Source: Hyperoplus lanceolatus (lineage: Eukaryota; Chordata; Actinopteri; Uranoscopiformes; Ammodytidae). From it: a stretch of DNA of 64,000 bases. Where the stretch lies: positions 15,296,501 through 15,360,500 of the forward strand of contig CM049417.1 in NCBI GenBank assembly GCA_026929865.2, in the 5' to 3' direction. The notes under the pieces are model-generated. The model had not been told where the DNA came from. It saw nothing but the letters and a program-made list of their open reading frames with translations, and made no database searches. The position numbers and the translations under genes are program-made. Shown here one piece after another: positions 50,370 through 61,496 of the stretch (its first letter is position 1; each line of letters starts with the position of its first letter).

Positions 50370-50830
50370 TGTTGAAGGACTAAATGCACATGCAATGTAC
50401 AGTATCCTTTTCACTACAGTTACTATTGTTTGTATTGTTATTTCCATGTACAGTTTTATATTTCGTCTACATGTGATTTTATTTTGATTTCTAAATGTAC
50501 TTTATATTTATATGGTGCTGCACATTATCACTACACTTTTTATCCGCATTGTGTACTTGCACAACTTTTGTGTTGCTCTCTTCACTTGTGTGTTTCTGTT
50601 ATACATGTTTCGCCCTCTATGTTGCCTTGTTGAGAGGAACCTGAGACTTAAGAATTTAATTGCCAATGAATGAAGCTTAAGCAAAAGTTCAATAAGGAAT
50701 ACTGATATTCTGCACCTTGCTATTCAGACTCCCCCTCTCAGTTCATTCACACACTCTTCCCTGCTCCACTTTCAATTTAAACATTTCATTGTACATCTCT
50801 GCGAGGACAATAAAGACATTTTGAATCAAA
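50370..50830 (+). repeat. Possible LINE 3' end fragment
   Basis: A long T-rich, GTT/ATTT-type stretch is followed by TTGAGAGGAACCTGAGACTT and then GCGAGGACAATAAAGACATT with an AT-rich end, a layout typical of Rex1-like or other fish LINE 3' UTRs. No coding remnant is attached, so this is tentative. Confidence 0.35.
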
Positions 50831-50866
50831 CGCACGCTTGTCAAAACTCGAGTATGTATAAATAAA

Positions 50867-51010
50867 ATCTTTGACCATATAAATTCCCTTTGACATTACC
50901 ACTAAGTGATATGTTTTCATTAAAATTACACTAAATAAATATTACATGCAAATTCCAGCACTAACTTACACTACATACAGTCTCCATACAGTTGCATTGG
51001 CACCGACACT
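50867..51010. repeat. Dispersed repeat, copy 2
   Basis: Matches 32636-32800 in the same word order (ATCTTTGACCATATA through CATACAGTCTCCATACAG). The shared stretch ends near GTTGCATTGG in both. Class unknown. Confidence 0.6.
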
Positions 51011-51299
51011 CAGACGAGGGAGAGGACACCACTTTCCTGTTAGACGTACATATTTTTTTTCCGACTAATTCTTTTTTTCTTTAAAATGTTGCATAGTATG
51101 CCTTTGTAAAGATTGTTTTAATTAAATCTGCAATGCTCAAGTAGGCTTCAACATCAACTGAGTGCTGCATTATTCCATATTATTGTAGATCTCGAGTAAA
51201 GGGGCCTATAAAAGCAGCTAAGCCGATGCTTTGAGCTAATAGGCTCGTTCGACCTCTCGCCGTCTTGCTAAGACCTGCACAATTATGATGCTCGTCTTG

Positions 51300-51650
51300 C
51301 TGAGCGCACAGCATTATGGTTAGACTTTTTGTCCCACTTGCACCCGCGGCTGGCTGCGGCTCGGCTGCTTGAGACTTTGAAGTCCCGCGGTATCAAGACG
51401 GACACAGACACTGGAGCAAGTCGCTGCAGTTGCTCCCCACGGGCTGCGGGAGCGAAACGTCTTGCTGACAGACGGAGCCGAGCGCTAATTGGGAGTTTAA
51501 ACCTCGTGCCTTTGATGCGTTTCCCCAATTGGTTAGGCAAAAGTCTGACATCACCGCTCAAAATTAAATTACCATCCATTCTTTTTGATTTTAATTTATG
51601 TTTAATCATTAGGCCGCCACAGTATGCATTTAAGCAGAAATGTACTTAAT
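51300..51650. promoter_or_regulatory. Possible conserved non-coding element
   Basis: A G+C-moderate part is followed by GCGCTAATTGGGAGTTTAAA, CCCAATTGGTTAGG and TTGATTTTAATTTATGTTTAATCATTAGG, a dense run of homeobox-like cores. Open frames of about 107 codons occur on both strands (51283-51609 minus, 51329-51649 plus), as often happens by chance in constrained sequence. No protein recognised. Confidence 0.3.
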
Positions 51651-52069
51651 CAGAGTTAAACCTCCACTGATCTAAACCCTTGACATAGAAATAATTTGGA
51701 TGTGTAACTCTCCTGTATAGATTTATTTAAAAGTGAACATAAACTTGAGTCACATAAGATCTTGGTGAAGTGATATCTTTATACCATTAAGATTAAATCA
51801 TAGGCTTATTTCCAGTGATCTAAATGGTCTGGGAATTGTATTTTACATGTAGTGTCGCAAAGCCAGACCAAAACTACAACAAGCATGACGTTGATGATTG
51901 TTGTTACACATCATAATAAAGTTCATCATATCCATCTCTACAATAATAATAATAATAAGGGATCTTTTCTTAGACCTTCTTTAACTTTATTTAGGCCGAT
52001 CATCTTCGTTATGTGAAGGGAGAAATACTAAACCTCCTTTATTTGGATTAGTACATTATTCTTTATCAC
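51651..52069. other. Non-coding stretch with a lone MITE end
   Basis: At 51850-51880, TCGCAAAGCCAGACCA and onward repeats the left end of the MITE at 45759; no right end follows. An (ATA)n tract lies at about 51938-51957. Otherwise nothing recognised. Confidence 0.4.
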
Positions 52070-52073
52070 TTAA

Positions 52074-52997
52074 AGCGGCTACGAGTAACATTTAAATATA
52101 TTTTAAACAGAATCATGTTTCCTCTGATAATCATAAATTACCTTTAACAGCAAACGAGACCATCAGTGCAAAGAAAGACGTTTTAAAATAGTTTTTATTA
52201 CTGCTTTTGGTCTGGTCGCACACCCAGTCCGATTTTCGGTTCGCTCTTGCAAGCTCACATATCCGTATTGGTCGCAGATTTCAGTGTGGCGCAGCAACGT
52301 GAATTGAGAAGCCTATCCCTCCAGGTGAGGGAAGGGGAGCGGGAGCCTTGTTTGATACAGTTATTTGTCGTCATAATGACTGATAACGGGGCTGAACCAT
52401 CAAAGAAAAAAAAAGAGAATGTAATGAAGAAAAGCTAAAAGGGAGAGTGGTATAGGCTACGGGGGGACGAGGGCGTTGCCAAGCAACGTGCATGCAATTT
52501 CACGAGAGCGAAACTAGACTGCAGTGTTTACTCCTAAATGAATGAGCGGTTGGTACTAACACAAAGTTTGCTTTGCTTCACCATCATCAGATAACCATTA
52601 TCTGAAATAGTCATTATTTACATCAACAACACAAACACATTACCTCATCGTGATCCATACTAACTGCCGTCTATCGTTCATTCGCTTTCTGTGAGGAGTC
52701 GGACACGTAGGCTAATCTTTCAGCTCCGTGAGAGAGAGTAGTTAGCAATCAGCATTGCAATCAGGTGCGTGTGGCAGTGACTGGCATTAGTTCATGCAGT
52801 GTCAAAACCACTCTCACGGAGCCGAAAAGAGTCCTCACACTTTCAACACACGGACATGCACTATATTGCTCCCTTCTCAGTTCACACTCACGCGCCTGGC
52901 ACGCGCTAGTAAACAGCTTTGCGACAGCGGGCGTCGTAAAAATACTACCGCTTTTGTTCAAAGGGGACGCCAACGTGCCATGTTACTCGTAGTGGCT
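52074..52997. mobile_element. TTAA element, CTACGAGTAAC family, 924 bp
   Basis: Ends AGCGGCTACGAGTAACAT and the complement of AGCCACTACGAGTAACATGG are each bounded by TTAA (52070-52073 and 52998-53001). The interior contains a short frame beginning near 52376 (MTDNGAEPSKKKKENVMKKS) that ends quickly; it could be the start of a lost transposase, or chance. CGCGCCTGGCACGCGC near 52890 is a GC palindrome. Superfamily: piggyBac or Kolobok type by target site. Confidence 0.82.
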
Positions 52998-53001
52998 TTA
53001 A

Positions 53002-56000
53002 AAGTAGGTTTTCTAGTAAAGTAACAAGAAAGATAAAGATGTGTGGGGAATGGGGATATTATATCTTGTTTCTTGTTTTGAAAATGCCCCTCGCTTTTAA
53101 AGTGTTTACTCGTCTTTGTGTTGTGTTCTGCTTCTAATCGGTTGTAGCATGTGTAGGTCTTCTACGAATATGTTTCTAATGGGCCTTCAAAATAAAACTA
53201 GAAAACGAACTGCATCCGCAACAAGGACGCTACTTCCTACGCCACAAGCTGTCCGGCTTCTGTCAGGCTTTTTCGTCACTCCCCCGACTGCACTCGGCTG
53301 CTCTCGTCTACTTTCCAGACGAGCCACAACGGAGGTCGAACGGGCCTATTTGACCTAGAGTCACCTGGCTGACATGCTTGACTGGTCCTGTTCGCTTTCT
53401 TGTGTTGTTAATCATCTCATCCAAATGTTCTTCTTGTTTTGGAAAACAATTATTCATTTCCACAGTGCAAAATTAACTCGAACAAACAAACGATAAGCGT
53501 CACAGTGATGCAGTGTAATACAGCGGTCAAAAGCCGTTTACTCTTCCGGGTCAAACACCTGCCAAACAACAGTTCCTTCATGCTATTATACCTGTCCAAC
53601 AGATCAGACTGCCACCTACTGGCCACACAGTGAATAACAGACAACACATTTACGTCATGTTTGGCTCCTACAGGACCTTTTACAAATAAAAACAATTGTA
53701 GGTTGTTCTCACACAGTGTTTTATCATGAGTAAGGTTACTTCAAATAGATGACATTGGTTGACATGTGTAATGTTTTTGAAAGGAGAAGAAGTGTCCATA
53801 AACACCATGTGTATGCCCATTGCCCAAACAATGTTGTAGATGTTCTTGACCAAAAGTTGTCATGGAAAAGGCTTAAACATTTAGTCATGTACTTACTACA
53901 AAATATGAACCACAGCAGAAATAAAAACATTACCCTTTTTTTTCTTAAATAAAATAAAGTAGCTTGGTACAAAATCTTTTTTTTCCCTAGAAGATCATTA
54001 GAGCATTTCTTGACCCTCGCTACTACTGTGCTTGCATAATCCTATTTCACAGTCTGTTGTGGAGACCAAACTCTTGCTGTTGTTTTGAGAAAAGGTTTCT
54101 CAGAGCCCCATGGTTGCCTCTGATACTGGGCCGACAACTGAGCTGCTTCACTGAGCACTAGCTCTCATTCTCAGATTGCTGCAAGACATACAACCCCGGT
54201 GTCAGTGGGATCAACACAAAGATGGAAAATACACAATTGAATCAAATAAGTTATAAGAAAAGCCGGGGAGCTGTTTCTGAAGCTTCCACTATCTGATGCT
54301 GGCACAGTTAAATGCTTAAGAGTTTTGGGGGCAAGTTAAATCCATGAACAGCAACCAAGAAAATATGCTAAAATAACATGTTTGCGGTCATGTGTTTGCT
54401 TGCTGAGAGCTGTGAGCAGGTTTATACCAGTCTAATGTCTGTAGGGGGGAAATAAAGCCACAGAGTAGCATACAGACTGTCCACTTATATACATCTTATA
54501 GCCTATCACTGAAGCATTAAAACAACTAGTTGAGGTTCCAAGGCGAGTAACTGCCAAAAGACGATATGTGTGTACCATATAGCCTTAAAGCTGTGTAGTG
54601 AAATGTAGAGAGTGCACGGTTGAATACGAATATTTAGTCCAACCCTAGAGCCCTTATTGTCACATTCTGACGCTGTCAAGTCTACTATCACACTTGTATG
54701 TGCAACCTGTTTGTGACTTGTAATAGCTTGTTATACAAGGTGACAGTATGATGCTTTTGAATCATAAAATTAGCATGATCCAAACAGACGTAAAAAAACA
54801 ATCCAATTGCCAATCCATATTCTATAGACGTGATCCCACTTTAACACATCACATCTGCCTTCATTAAGACAGCAATGGTGATTTTATGACTTGATTCCTG
54901 TGTTCACCGCATGGCTTCACAGGCATTTGTAGATCAAAATGAGCACACATTTTCACCCCCTTTCGATGCAGCTGTGATTTCGGCTGTAAATGCAGCTGAT
55001 GTTTATTTCTTTGGGGAAAATGACTTATTGGCATATTCTTAAATCCAAGCTTTTTGCAATCCTCCTTCTGCAGCTTGGCTCGACGGCTCAGCGATCAATC
55101 TCTGGCAGCTCTCCTGCTTCCATCCCCTGTAGTGTGTGTGTGTGAGTCAGGCCAGATTTTCAAGAACTATAGACGCTCATATTATCTGGCCTGTCCACAC
55201 AAAATAAAAATGTTTACTTTGCCTTTTACTTATTTAAAAAAAAAACCTTGAGAAAGTGGTGGACTAAATACAGCAAGCATAAGTATTCCAAAACTGTATA
55301 TATGCAGTTTTTCAACCAAAGTAGCATGAAGAAAGATGTACAAGCTGATAGTTGCATTTATGTTTGGAGTAAAAGAAACATGGATGGCCGGTATAAAAAC
55401 TACTATCAGATGCCTGCAGCTCTTAGAAGTGGAGTGATGAAAAATGATGCAAGGATTGGGATTATCTTCTTTGATTCCAAAGACCACTGGGGGGGATTTC
55501 TCTTGCAAGGCAGGGTTTTAAATGAATAGAAATAGCACTTGTCTAATGCTAACGTCTGGTCAGAAACTGCTGAATAGGAGTGAACATCATTTGTAAGACT
55601 TTGCCCACTTTGCACTTCTATGACTTCAAAATGGTTAGCATTTTACTTCAAATGTGCCATATTTAAATGAGGACTTCATTGCCCTTCGATTCCGAGCCCT
55701 ACTTTTCATTTTTTCCGATGGTTAGCCGCCGCAGCTTTGAATGCCTCGTTAGGCGTTCGGGGAAATTTCACAAAGGATAACAATCACATGGGCCACTTGG
55801 GATTGGTGGACGGCTGGTGTGAGATTCATAACTGCCCACACTTGTCCAAGCGCTGGTAATGATCATGCCCATGACACAGGAAAAGCAGCCATGTGATCAA
55901 GGAAAGCAGCTAGGCCCGAGCACCATTATTCTAGATATCAGCAGGACAGACATAAACCAAAAAAAATATCTATTGCAGCTGAAAAACCAGAAGAAATGAC

Positions 56001-56423
56001 CGAGATGATTTAGAAAATGTTGTTTAGTCCTCTATTCAAAATACAGCAACATACCGTATTTCTGAGACACAAACTGTGTGTACAGGTAGCAGATCATAAG
56101 GAGAAATGCACATATTTTTTTCATACATTATTCTGACAACAAGCGTTCTCCAAAATCGTTGACTACACCTTTAATCATGGCAGAATGTTGCCTTTATCAT
56201 AGACAGTGAATGTCATTTGTTGTTGAACCCACTATAAATAAGTCTCACTATCATTTCAATAGGGTTGAATGAAATGCCTTGTGTGGGATTTTTCCATCCT
56301 CCTAATCTCTGCAGCATCTTAAAAGAAAATGAAAGGTCAATATAATTGACTTCTGTTTTGATTATAATGAATAACCTCTCACTGTTTACAAGTGTGGCAT
56401 CACTCCTTATGCGACAGTGGCCT
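53002..56423. other. Long non-coding stretch
   Basis: No exon or complete element recognised. 53200-53350 is relatively CpG-rich. One candidate conserved block is listed at 55640-55870. Confidence 0.4.
55640..55870. promoter_or_regulatory. Possible conserved non-coding element
   Basis: Contains CATATTTAAATGAGGACTTC, CGCAGCTTTGAATGCC (a TCF-like CTTTGA word) and AAAGGATAACAATCACATG, with no coding potential or repeat ends. Inference from word content. Confidence 0.25.
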
Positions 56424-56427
56424 TTAA

Positions 56428-57298
56428 AGAGGACCTATTGTACTACTTTTCTGGTCTTAATTTCTTGTTAAACACTGCTATAGAGCAAACTTTTTTTTTT
56501 TTTTTTTTTTTTTAACCTGTATTTATACAGGTAAATCCCATTGAGACCGAAGACTCTTTTTCAAGGGAGACCTGTTCCCATTCCCACGTTACCATTCACA
56601 CACACATTCATACACCGATAGCAGGCTAACTATCGAACATTCACACAAGGCAAGGTGGGTGAAGTGTCTTGCCCAAGGACACAACAACCATGACACAAGT
56701 GGCAGGGCGGGGATCGAACCTCCAACTCTTTGATCATCAGCCGACCCGCTCTACCAACTGAGCCATAGTCGCCCCACCTGACACGAATCACATCACAAAA
56801 AACTATGTAGATTTTTGGGAAGCTCTTTCTCTTATTTTGGCGATCTAGCATGTCCTGTCAACACTTGAGTGTGTGTGCTTCGGCCATCTCCACTGCCCCC
56901 CGCCCCCTCCTGCAAACCGCACTCCGTTGTGATTGGTTACCTTCCTTCCGGAACACTTTCAGTGGCGGGAAGCGCGAGCATGGACCTATAAGGGCGCGAG
57001 GCAGACGCGAACAGGGAAGTGACAGGATTACTATACATGGAAACATCCGCGTGGTGACGACACCAAGTTACATGCGACGTCACGAAGTTACAAAGCCTCA
57101 AAACGCTTTGAACACGTGACTTCTCGACTGGCTAGAATAGTGTCTAGTGCTCTGCACAGACACCCCAGACGGTCAGCAGGGAATACGTCGAAATGCATGT
57201 AAGTCATTATTTGATCATTTAGTATGGTTAAGCATGACTATAAATCATTATAACAACGTTTATAGGTCATAAAAGTCAAAAAGCATCATAGGTCCTCT
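56428..57298. mobile_element. TTAA element, AGAGGACC family, copy B, interrupted by a SINE
   Basis: Ends AGAGGACCTATTGTACTACT and, complemented, AGAGGACCTATGATGCTTTT are bounded by TTAA (56424-56427 and 57299-57302). It is the inverted counterpart of 35044-35591, sharing for example ATTGGTTACCTTCCTTCCGG. A SINE occupies about 56491-56776; without it the element is about 585 bp, close to copy A. No coding capacity. Confidence 0.93.
56491..56776 (-). mobile_element. tRNA-derived SINE inserted in TTAA element
   Basis: On the minus strand from 56776 there is a well-preserved A box (TGGCTCAGTTGG), a B box (GGTTCGATCCC) and the core GTGTCCTTGGGCAAGACACT, then a tail with CCTGTATAAATACAGG ending in about 23 A (T-run 56491-56513 on the plus strand). 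The head and core match the SINE at 61144, but the 3' tail is different. Comparison with copy A of the host element shows the empty site around GCTATAGAGCAA. Confidence 0.9.
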
Positions 57299-57302
57299 TT
57301 AA

Positions 57303-57506
57303 TAATAGCATGCAGTTTATTGCAAAGTCACAAGTTAATTAAGGCAAACATCCAAAAAGCAGGAAAATCAGCGGGGTACTGCATTTTTCAAAAACTCATA
57401 CGCTATATTACAGCTTTTGTTTCAAAATGAAGTAAACCAAGTTGGTATATACCTTGATTGTGCCGACTTCTGACATTTCGGTCAACCTAGTTAGATTTTG
57501 TGTTTT
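57303..57506. other. Spacer between two TTAA-targeting elements
   Basis: About 200 bases with nothing recognised. Confidence 0.4.
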
Positions 57507-57678
57507 TTAACCCTCCTGTTATGTTCCGGGTCAAATTTACCCATTTCAAAGTTTGAAGATCTAGGAAAAATAGTTAAAAGTATTTTTTTCAGTAAGAAAC
57601 TTCTTCTGCTTGTCTTAATTAGGGTAATCAACATATAATATGAACATATTTAATCTCACACATTTGCAACCACCCCCT

Positions 57679-57744
57679 GCATGTTTATATCACAGACACT
57701 GTTCGGGTCAATTTGACCCGGCAGTATCTGTGATATAAACATGC
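57679..57744. repeat. Long palindrome in the piggyBac left end
   Basis: Arms GCATGTTTATATCACAGACA... (57679-57701) and its complement (57722-57744) match at 22 of 23 positions. The spacer is itself palindromic (CGGGTCAA, T, TTGACCCG at 57704-57720). The whole could fold into a long hairpin. Confidence 0.9.
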
Positions 57745-57882
57745 GGGAACCATTTATGTTCCCTTGGGAAAACTCCACCCACATTCAGTGGACACTCAAC
57801 AGGGGAGGGGCAAAACATATAAAATATTCTCTGCAATGGGAGTCCTACCAACATTACAGTCTGTCAGGCAGACCTTTACAAA

Positions 57883-58980
57883 ATGAGAAGCAGAAACAAA
57901 AGGACGACAGTCCAGGAGGCTCTGGAAGTCATCATTGATCATGACAGTGAAATAGAGGAGGATGTGTCTAAATTCTGATTCTAATGATTCTGAATTTGAA
58001 CCAGATGAGGGAATTGCTATTCCTATTCCTCCAAGCAAGACATTCATGTCAAAAAATGGTGAAATTCATCCCCAAATATGTGTCAGGCAAACCTGTCTGC
58101 AAAAAGCATACAGGTGAAACTCATATTATTAGAATATCATGGAAAATTAATTGGAATTGAGGCAAGAAGTCATGCAAAATGGACCCAAACCAAGTACTGA
58201 GTACACATGCATGATCATACTTTATAGAGGGCTGATATTTCTGTATTAAAAATCCCTTTTTTTTATTGATTTCATGTAATATTCAAATGTTCTGATATTT
58301 TAAATTTGGGGTTTTCATAAGCTGTGTAAACCATAATAATCTAAATTATAACAAATAAAGGCTTTGAATATCTCACCTTTCATGTAATGGGTCTATGTAA
58401 TATATCACTTTCACCTTTTGAGTCAAATTACTGAAATAAATGAACTTTTGCACGATATTCTAATTTTTCGAGTTTCACCTTAAAGATCTACTAGGATGGC
58501 ACTGACTTGTGTGACTGACATCAAGTCAGCTTTTGAGCTGGTCATGCCAGATTCAATACATAAAATCATTCTGGAAATGCCTAATGTAGAAGGGAGGTGT
58601 GTTTTTGGGGACAAGTGGAAGGAGCTGGACAAAACACATTTAGATGCGTATTTGGGGCTCCTCATCCTGGCTGGGGTCAAAGGATGAATCGACAGCCAGT
58701 CTGTGGGATGCAGAGACAGGCAGGGCTATATTTCAAGCCACAATGTCTCTGGAGACTTTTCACATTTTCCCCAGTGTTTCAAAGGTAATAAAGTGGTGAA
58801 ACATTACAAAAAAAGTTTGAACATGTATTTTTTAATTAAAAACGAGTGAATTATCCTTATTGAACCATTACCTGTTAGAGGTATGGAACACCACATTGCA
58901 CTAAATATTGATAGAATAGTTAGTAATGGAGTTGGTAATGACATGTTCACACTGCTTGTTAGGATTGTTTTTGGTTTAGG
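57883..58980 (+). pseudogene. piggyBac transposase, N-terminal remnant
   Basis: An ATG at 57883 opens MRSRNKRTTVQEALEVIIDH, an acidic N-terminus, ending at a TGA within about 32 codons; the acidic stretch (DSEFEPDEG) resumes in another frame. After the MITE (58111-58480) the frame 58496-58687 reads DIKSAFELVMPDSIHKIILE, GRCVFGDKWKELDKTHLDAY and GLLILAGVKG, typical of the N-terminal half of the piggyBac-type DDE domain family (DDE_Tnp_1_7), then meets a stop. The later catalytic Asp region and the C-terminal Cys-rich finger are absent. Non-functional. Confidence 0.85.
58111..58480. mobile_element. Tc1/mariner-type MITE in piggyBac gene
   Basis: Ends CAGGTGAAACTCATATTATT and, complemented, AGGTGAAACTCGAAAAATTA, both followed by TAGAATATC-type words, are flanked by TA (58109-58110 and 58481-58482). 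Length 370 bp, AT-rich, no coding capacity. It splits the transposase remnant and so is younger than the piggyBac insertion. Confidence 0.85.
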
Positions 58981-59070
58981 ACATCTTTTGGAGATTTAAA
59001 CATGCACTGGGTCAAATTCACCCGGAACACCATTGCTGTTCCTGACAAATGAACATAACAGGAGGGTTAA

Positions 59071-61143
59071 CAAATAAACAAAGCATTTGCCTGTATTCTG
59101 GTGAAGAGAACAAAGGAAAAAGGCCAACAAATATTTCAGTTCAGATGAATAGTAAAATGAGCAAAACAAGTTTCATTTTTTTTTCACTTGGATAATATAT
59201 TTCTATCTATACATGGGAAATCTGCTAGTACGTCTTTGGAGGGCATGGCAAGGACGTACAGGCGTGCGCCAGTGGTGAGGGCCATCCCCAAACAAACGCC
59301 TTTACCGGTGAGGGGATTAAGGCTTGGGCTTTTAAAGCAAGAGCAGGATTGAACTCCGCAGCCTGGTTGAAAATAAAGCACTTTTTTTTCCGGAATGTTC
59401 CAGATGCCTCAGATTGCACCCAGTGTTTGAAGATATAAAGCAAAACAAATCTAGTCCCCTTTTTCATTGAAGTTGTCTGTGAGCAACTTCTCCTGCCTCT
59501 ATTGAGGTGCAAATATGTGTATCAACCAGGGGAATCTCCCTGGCCGTGTCAAAGTATTATATGCGAGACTTGAGGGGCTTCCATTGATCACACAGTGGCT
59601 CCAGCTGTAACCACAAGTCTCCCAAAACCAAATACTAAGAAAAAATAACAAGAAGAAGAGGCTGTAAAGAGCGGGCAGTGGGGGAAGTGTTCCACAATCT
59701 TTGGCACAGATCACCCATAATGATTGTGTATATTTGATCACCTTGTTTCTGAGATATCACTCTCATCATACATCAGATTAACACAGTTTCAAATGTTTTA
59801 TTTTACAAAGGGATAGTGCACATTACCTTTCTGTATATGCTAATGGACAGTTAGCTTAAAAGCTTGTTTGTAGCACAAGCCGTGCTTCGGCACTATCGCC
59901 CATTTTTTTTACGATCCGCCCTGAGGGACTTCCCTACAGTACAATGTTGTGGAGGGAAATTGAATGAACAACCTTCCCTGGGAGACTAATAATATCATGG
60001 ATCCTGAGTGCTTGCTTTCTGCGATGAGGTCTAACGGAAGGCTTGACAGGAGAAAATGATGTGTTGTTCTCTGCTGGGATAACCTTAACCCTCCCCCCCC
60101 CTCCCCGACATGATTGCTGCAGAGATACAGAGTGTACATAAAACACAGGTTTTTGTGGATCCTTGAAGGGGTCCAACCAGGAAGAGAGAGCTCATGCAGC
60201 ATGGGAAATGAGTGACAACAAGGGAGTGAACCGGTGCGTTGAGAGGCCATCAAGTACCGCATGTGCGCTCTGTCACTCTCTCAACACATACAAATAGAAA
60301 AACGCATTCACTTCAAAGCATCGAGATGTACTTGAAATGAAGTAGAGAAAGTGACTTCTTAAGTTGGATCTTTAAGAGTCCTATGAATATTTCATCACTG
60401 AGCAAATGTTCCTGCTGCAGGGAGGGCTGGAAGGTGGGCAACACTGAAGTCAGTTGCAGTCAAAACTACTTACCACTGATACATTTCTTTAATGTTAGAA
60501 ATGTACATTACACTTCCACTCAAACAGGCGTCAGTAGTATATTTTATTAAAAAAGCCAGTGTTTCACAGCTGCTGCATAATGTAAGAAGCAAATCATATA
60601 CAATAATTGAGAGTGCACTCTAACAAGCCCAACTGTATGTCTAATTATGTTGATTCATGCTTTTTAGTATCTTGCTAACACTTTGAATGTGAAGTGTTGC
60701 ATTTAAAAGCCAAATAGCATCTTTATATTTGCACTCATGCCACGTCATTAACAGCAGCTACCAAACCAACAAGTCCTATTGAGACTACTCGAGATACTGC
60801 AATAACAAATAAACAGGTACAGCGTCCAGGGAGACGGTACTGCCACTGTTGATAAAACAAAGATTTTCGAAGTTGATGTAAGCCAACAAGTTCTAACTGG
60901 AGGTCAAATTGGCTGTGAAATCCAACCCTAACGTTCTACAATCGGAAACAATGAATAGTCGTCTTTGAAAGTTAGTCCTCTGGGGCCTGCAGCCATTTCT
61001 GGTCCGTCTGGATTAATTAATAACCCATTTAAAATGTGTGCGCTGTGATCTAGACTCACTAATGTGAGTAAACTAACGTGCAATGCTAGCTAGCTAGCTC
61101 AAAGCAATAACAGGATCATAGCTAATGTTAGCTTATCCATTAC
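59071..61143. other. Non-coding stretch
   Basis: No gene or complete element recognised. C-run at about 60093-60106. Minus-strand frames at 59225-59741 and 59909-60262 have no recognisable domains. Confidence 0.4.
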
Positions 61144-61496
61144 GGGGGCAACCATGGCTCAGGTGGTTAAGCGGGTTGGCCAATGATCCAAGGGTTGGCG
61201 GTTCGATCCCCGCTCTGCCACCAATGTCATGGTTGTTGTGTCCTTAGGCAAGACACTTCACCCACCTTGCCCCGTGTGAATGTGTATGACTGCTGTATGT
61301 TTGAGGTGGTGGTCGGAGGGGCCGTAGGCGCTGAATGGCAGCCACACTTCCGTCAGTCTGCCCCAGGGCAGCTGTGGCTACTATGGTAGTTTACCACCAC
61401 CAGTATGACTGTGTGAATGAATGGAACCTTGTAAAGCGTCTTTGAGTGCCTTGAAAAGCGCTATATAAATCCAATCCATTATTATTATTATTACTT
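61144..61496 (+). mobile_element. tRNA-derived SINE, full length, L2-like tail
   Basis: The head carries an A box (TGGCTCAGGTGG) and B box (GGTTCGATCCC) at RNA polymerase III spacing, then the core GTGTCCTTAGGCAAGACACT, a middle region, and the tail GCGTCTTTGAGTGCCTTGAA-AAGCGCTATATAAAT, ending in (ATT)n at 61478-61493. The tail resembles L2-clade LINE 3' ends, suggesting an L2 partner for retrotransposition. It is not a functional tRNA gene: the 3' half of a tRNA cloverleaf is not maintained. Confidence 0.9.

Larger units (their letters stand above)
57511..59066 (+). mobile_element. piggyBac-type transposon, internally deleted
   Basis: Left end CCCTCCTGTTATGTTCCGGG and right end ATGAACATAACAGGAGGG are inverted repeats bounded by TTAA (57507-57510 and 59067-59070), the piggyBac signature. 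Both ends carry GGGTCAAAT-type words. A near-perfect palindrome of about 70 bases lies at 57679-57744. Part of a transposase gene remains (next entry), and a Tc1-type MITE interrupts it. At 1.56 kb including the MITE, the element is too short for a complete piggyBac gene. Confidence 0.93.

Noticed and set aside
51283..51649. Overlapping frames on both strands as a gene
   Set aside because: Neither translation shows a domain; overlapping long frames on opposite strands are more likely chance in a constrained or GC-richer block.
61155..61230. A functional tRNA gene (A and B boxes present)
   Set aside because: The sequence continues into a SINE core and LINE-like tail, and the tRNA 3' half is not maintained. 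The same applies to the heads near 32597 and 56776.
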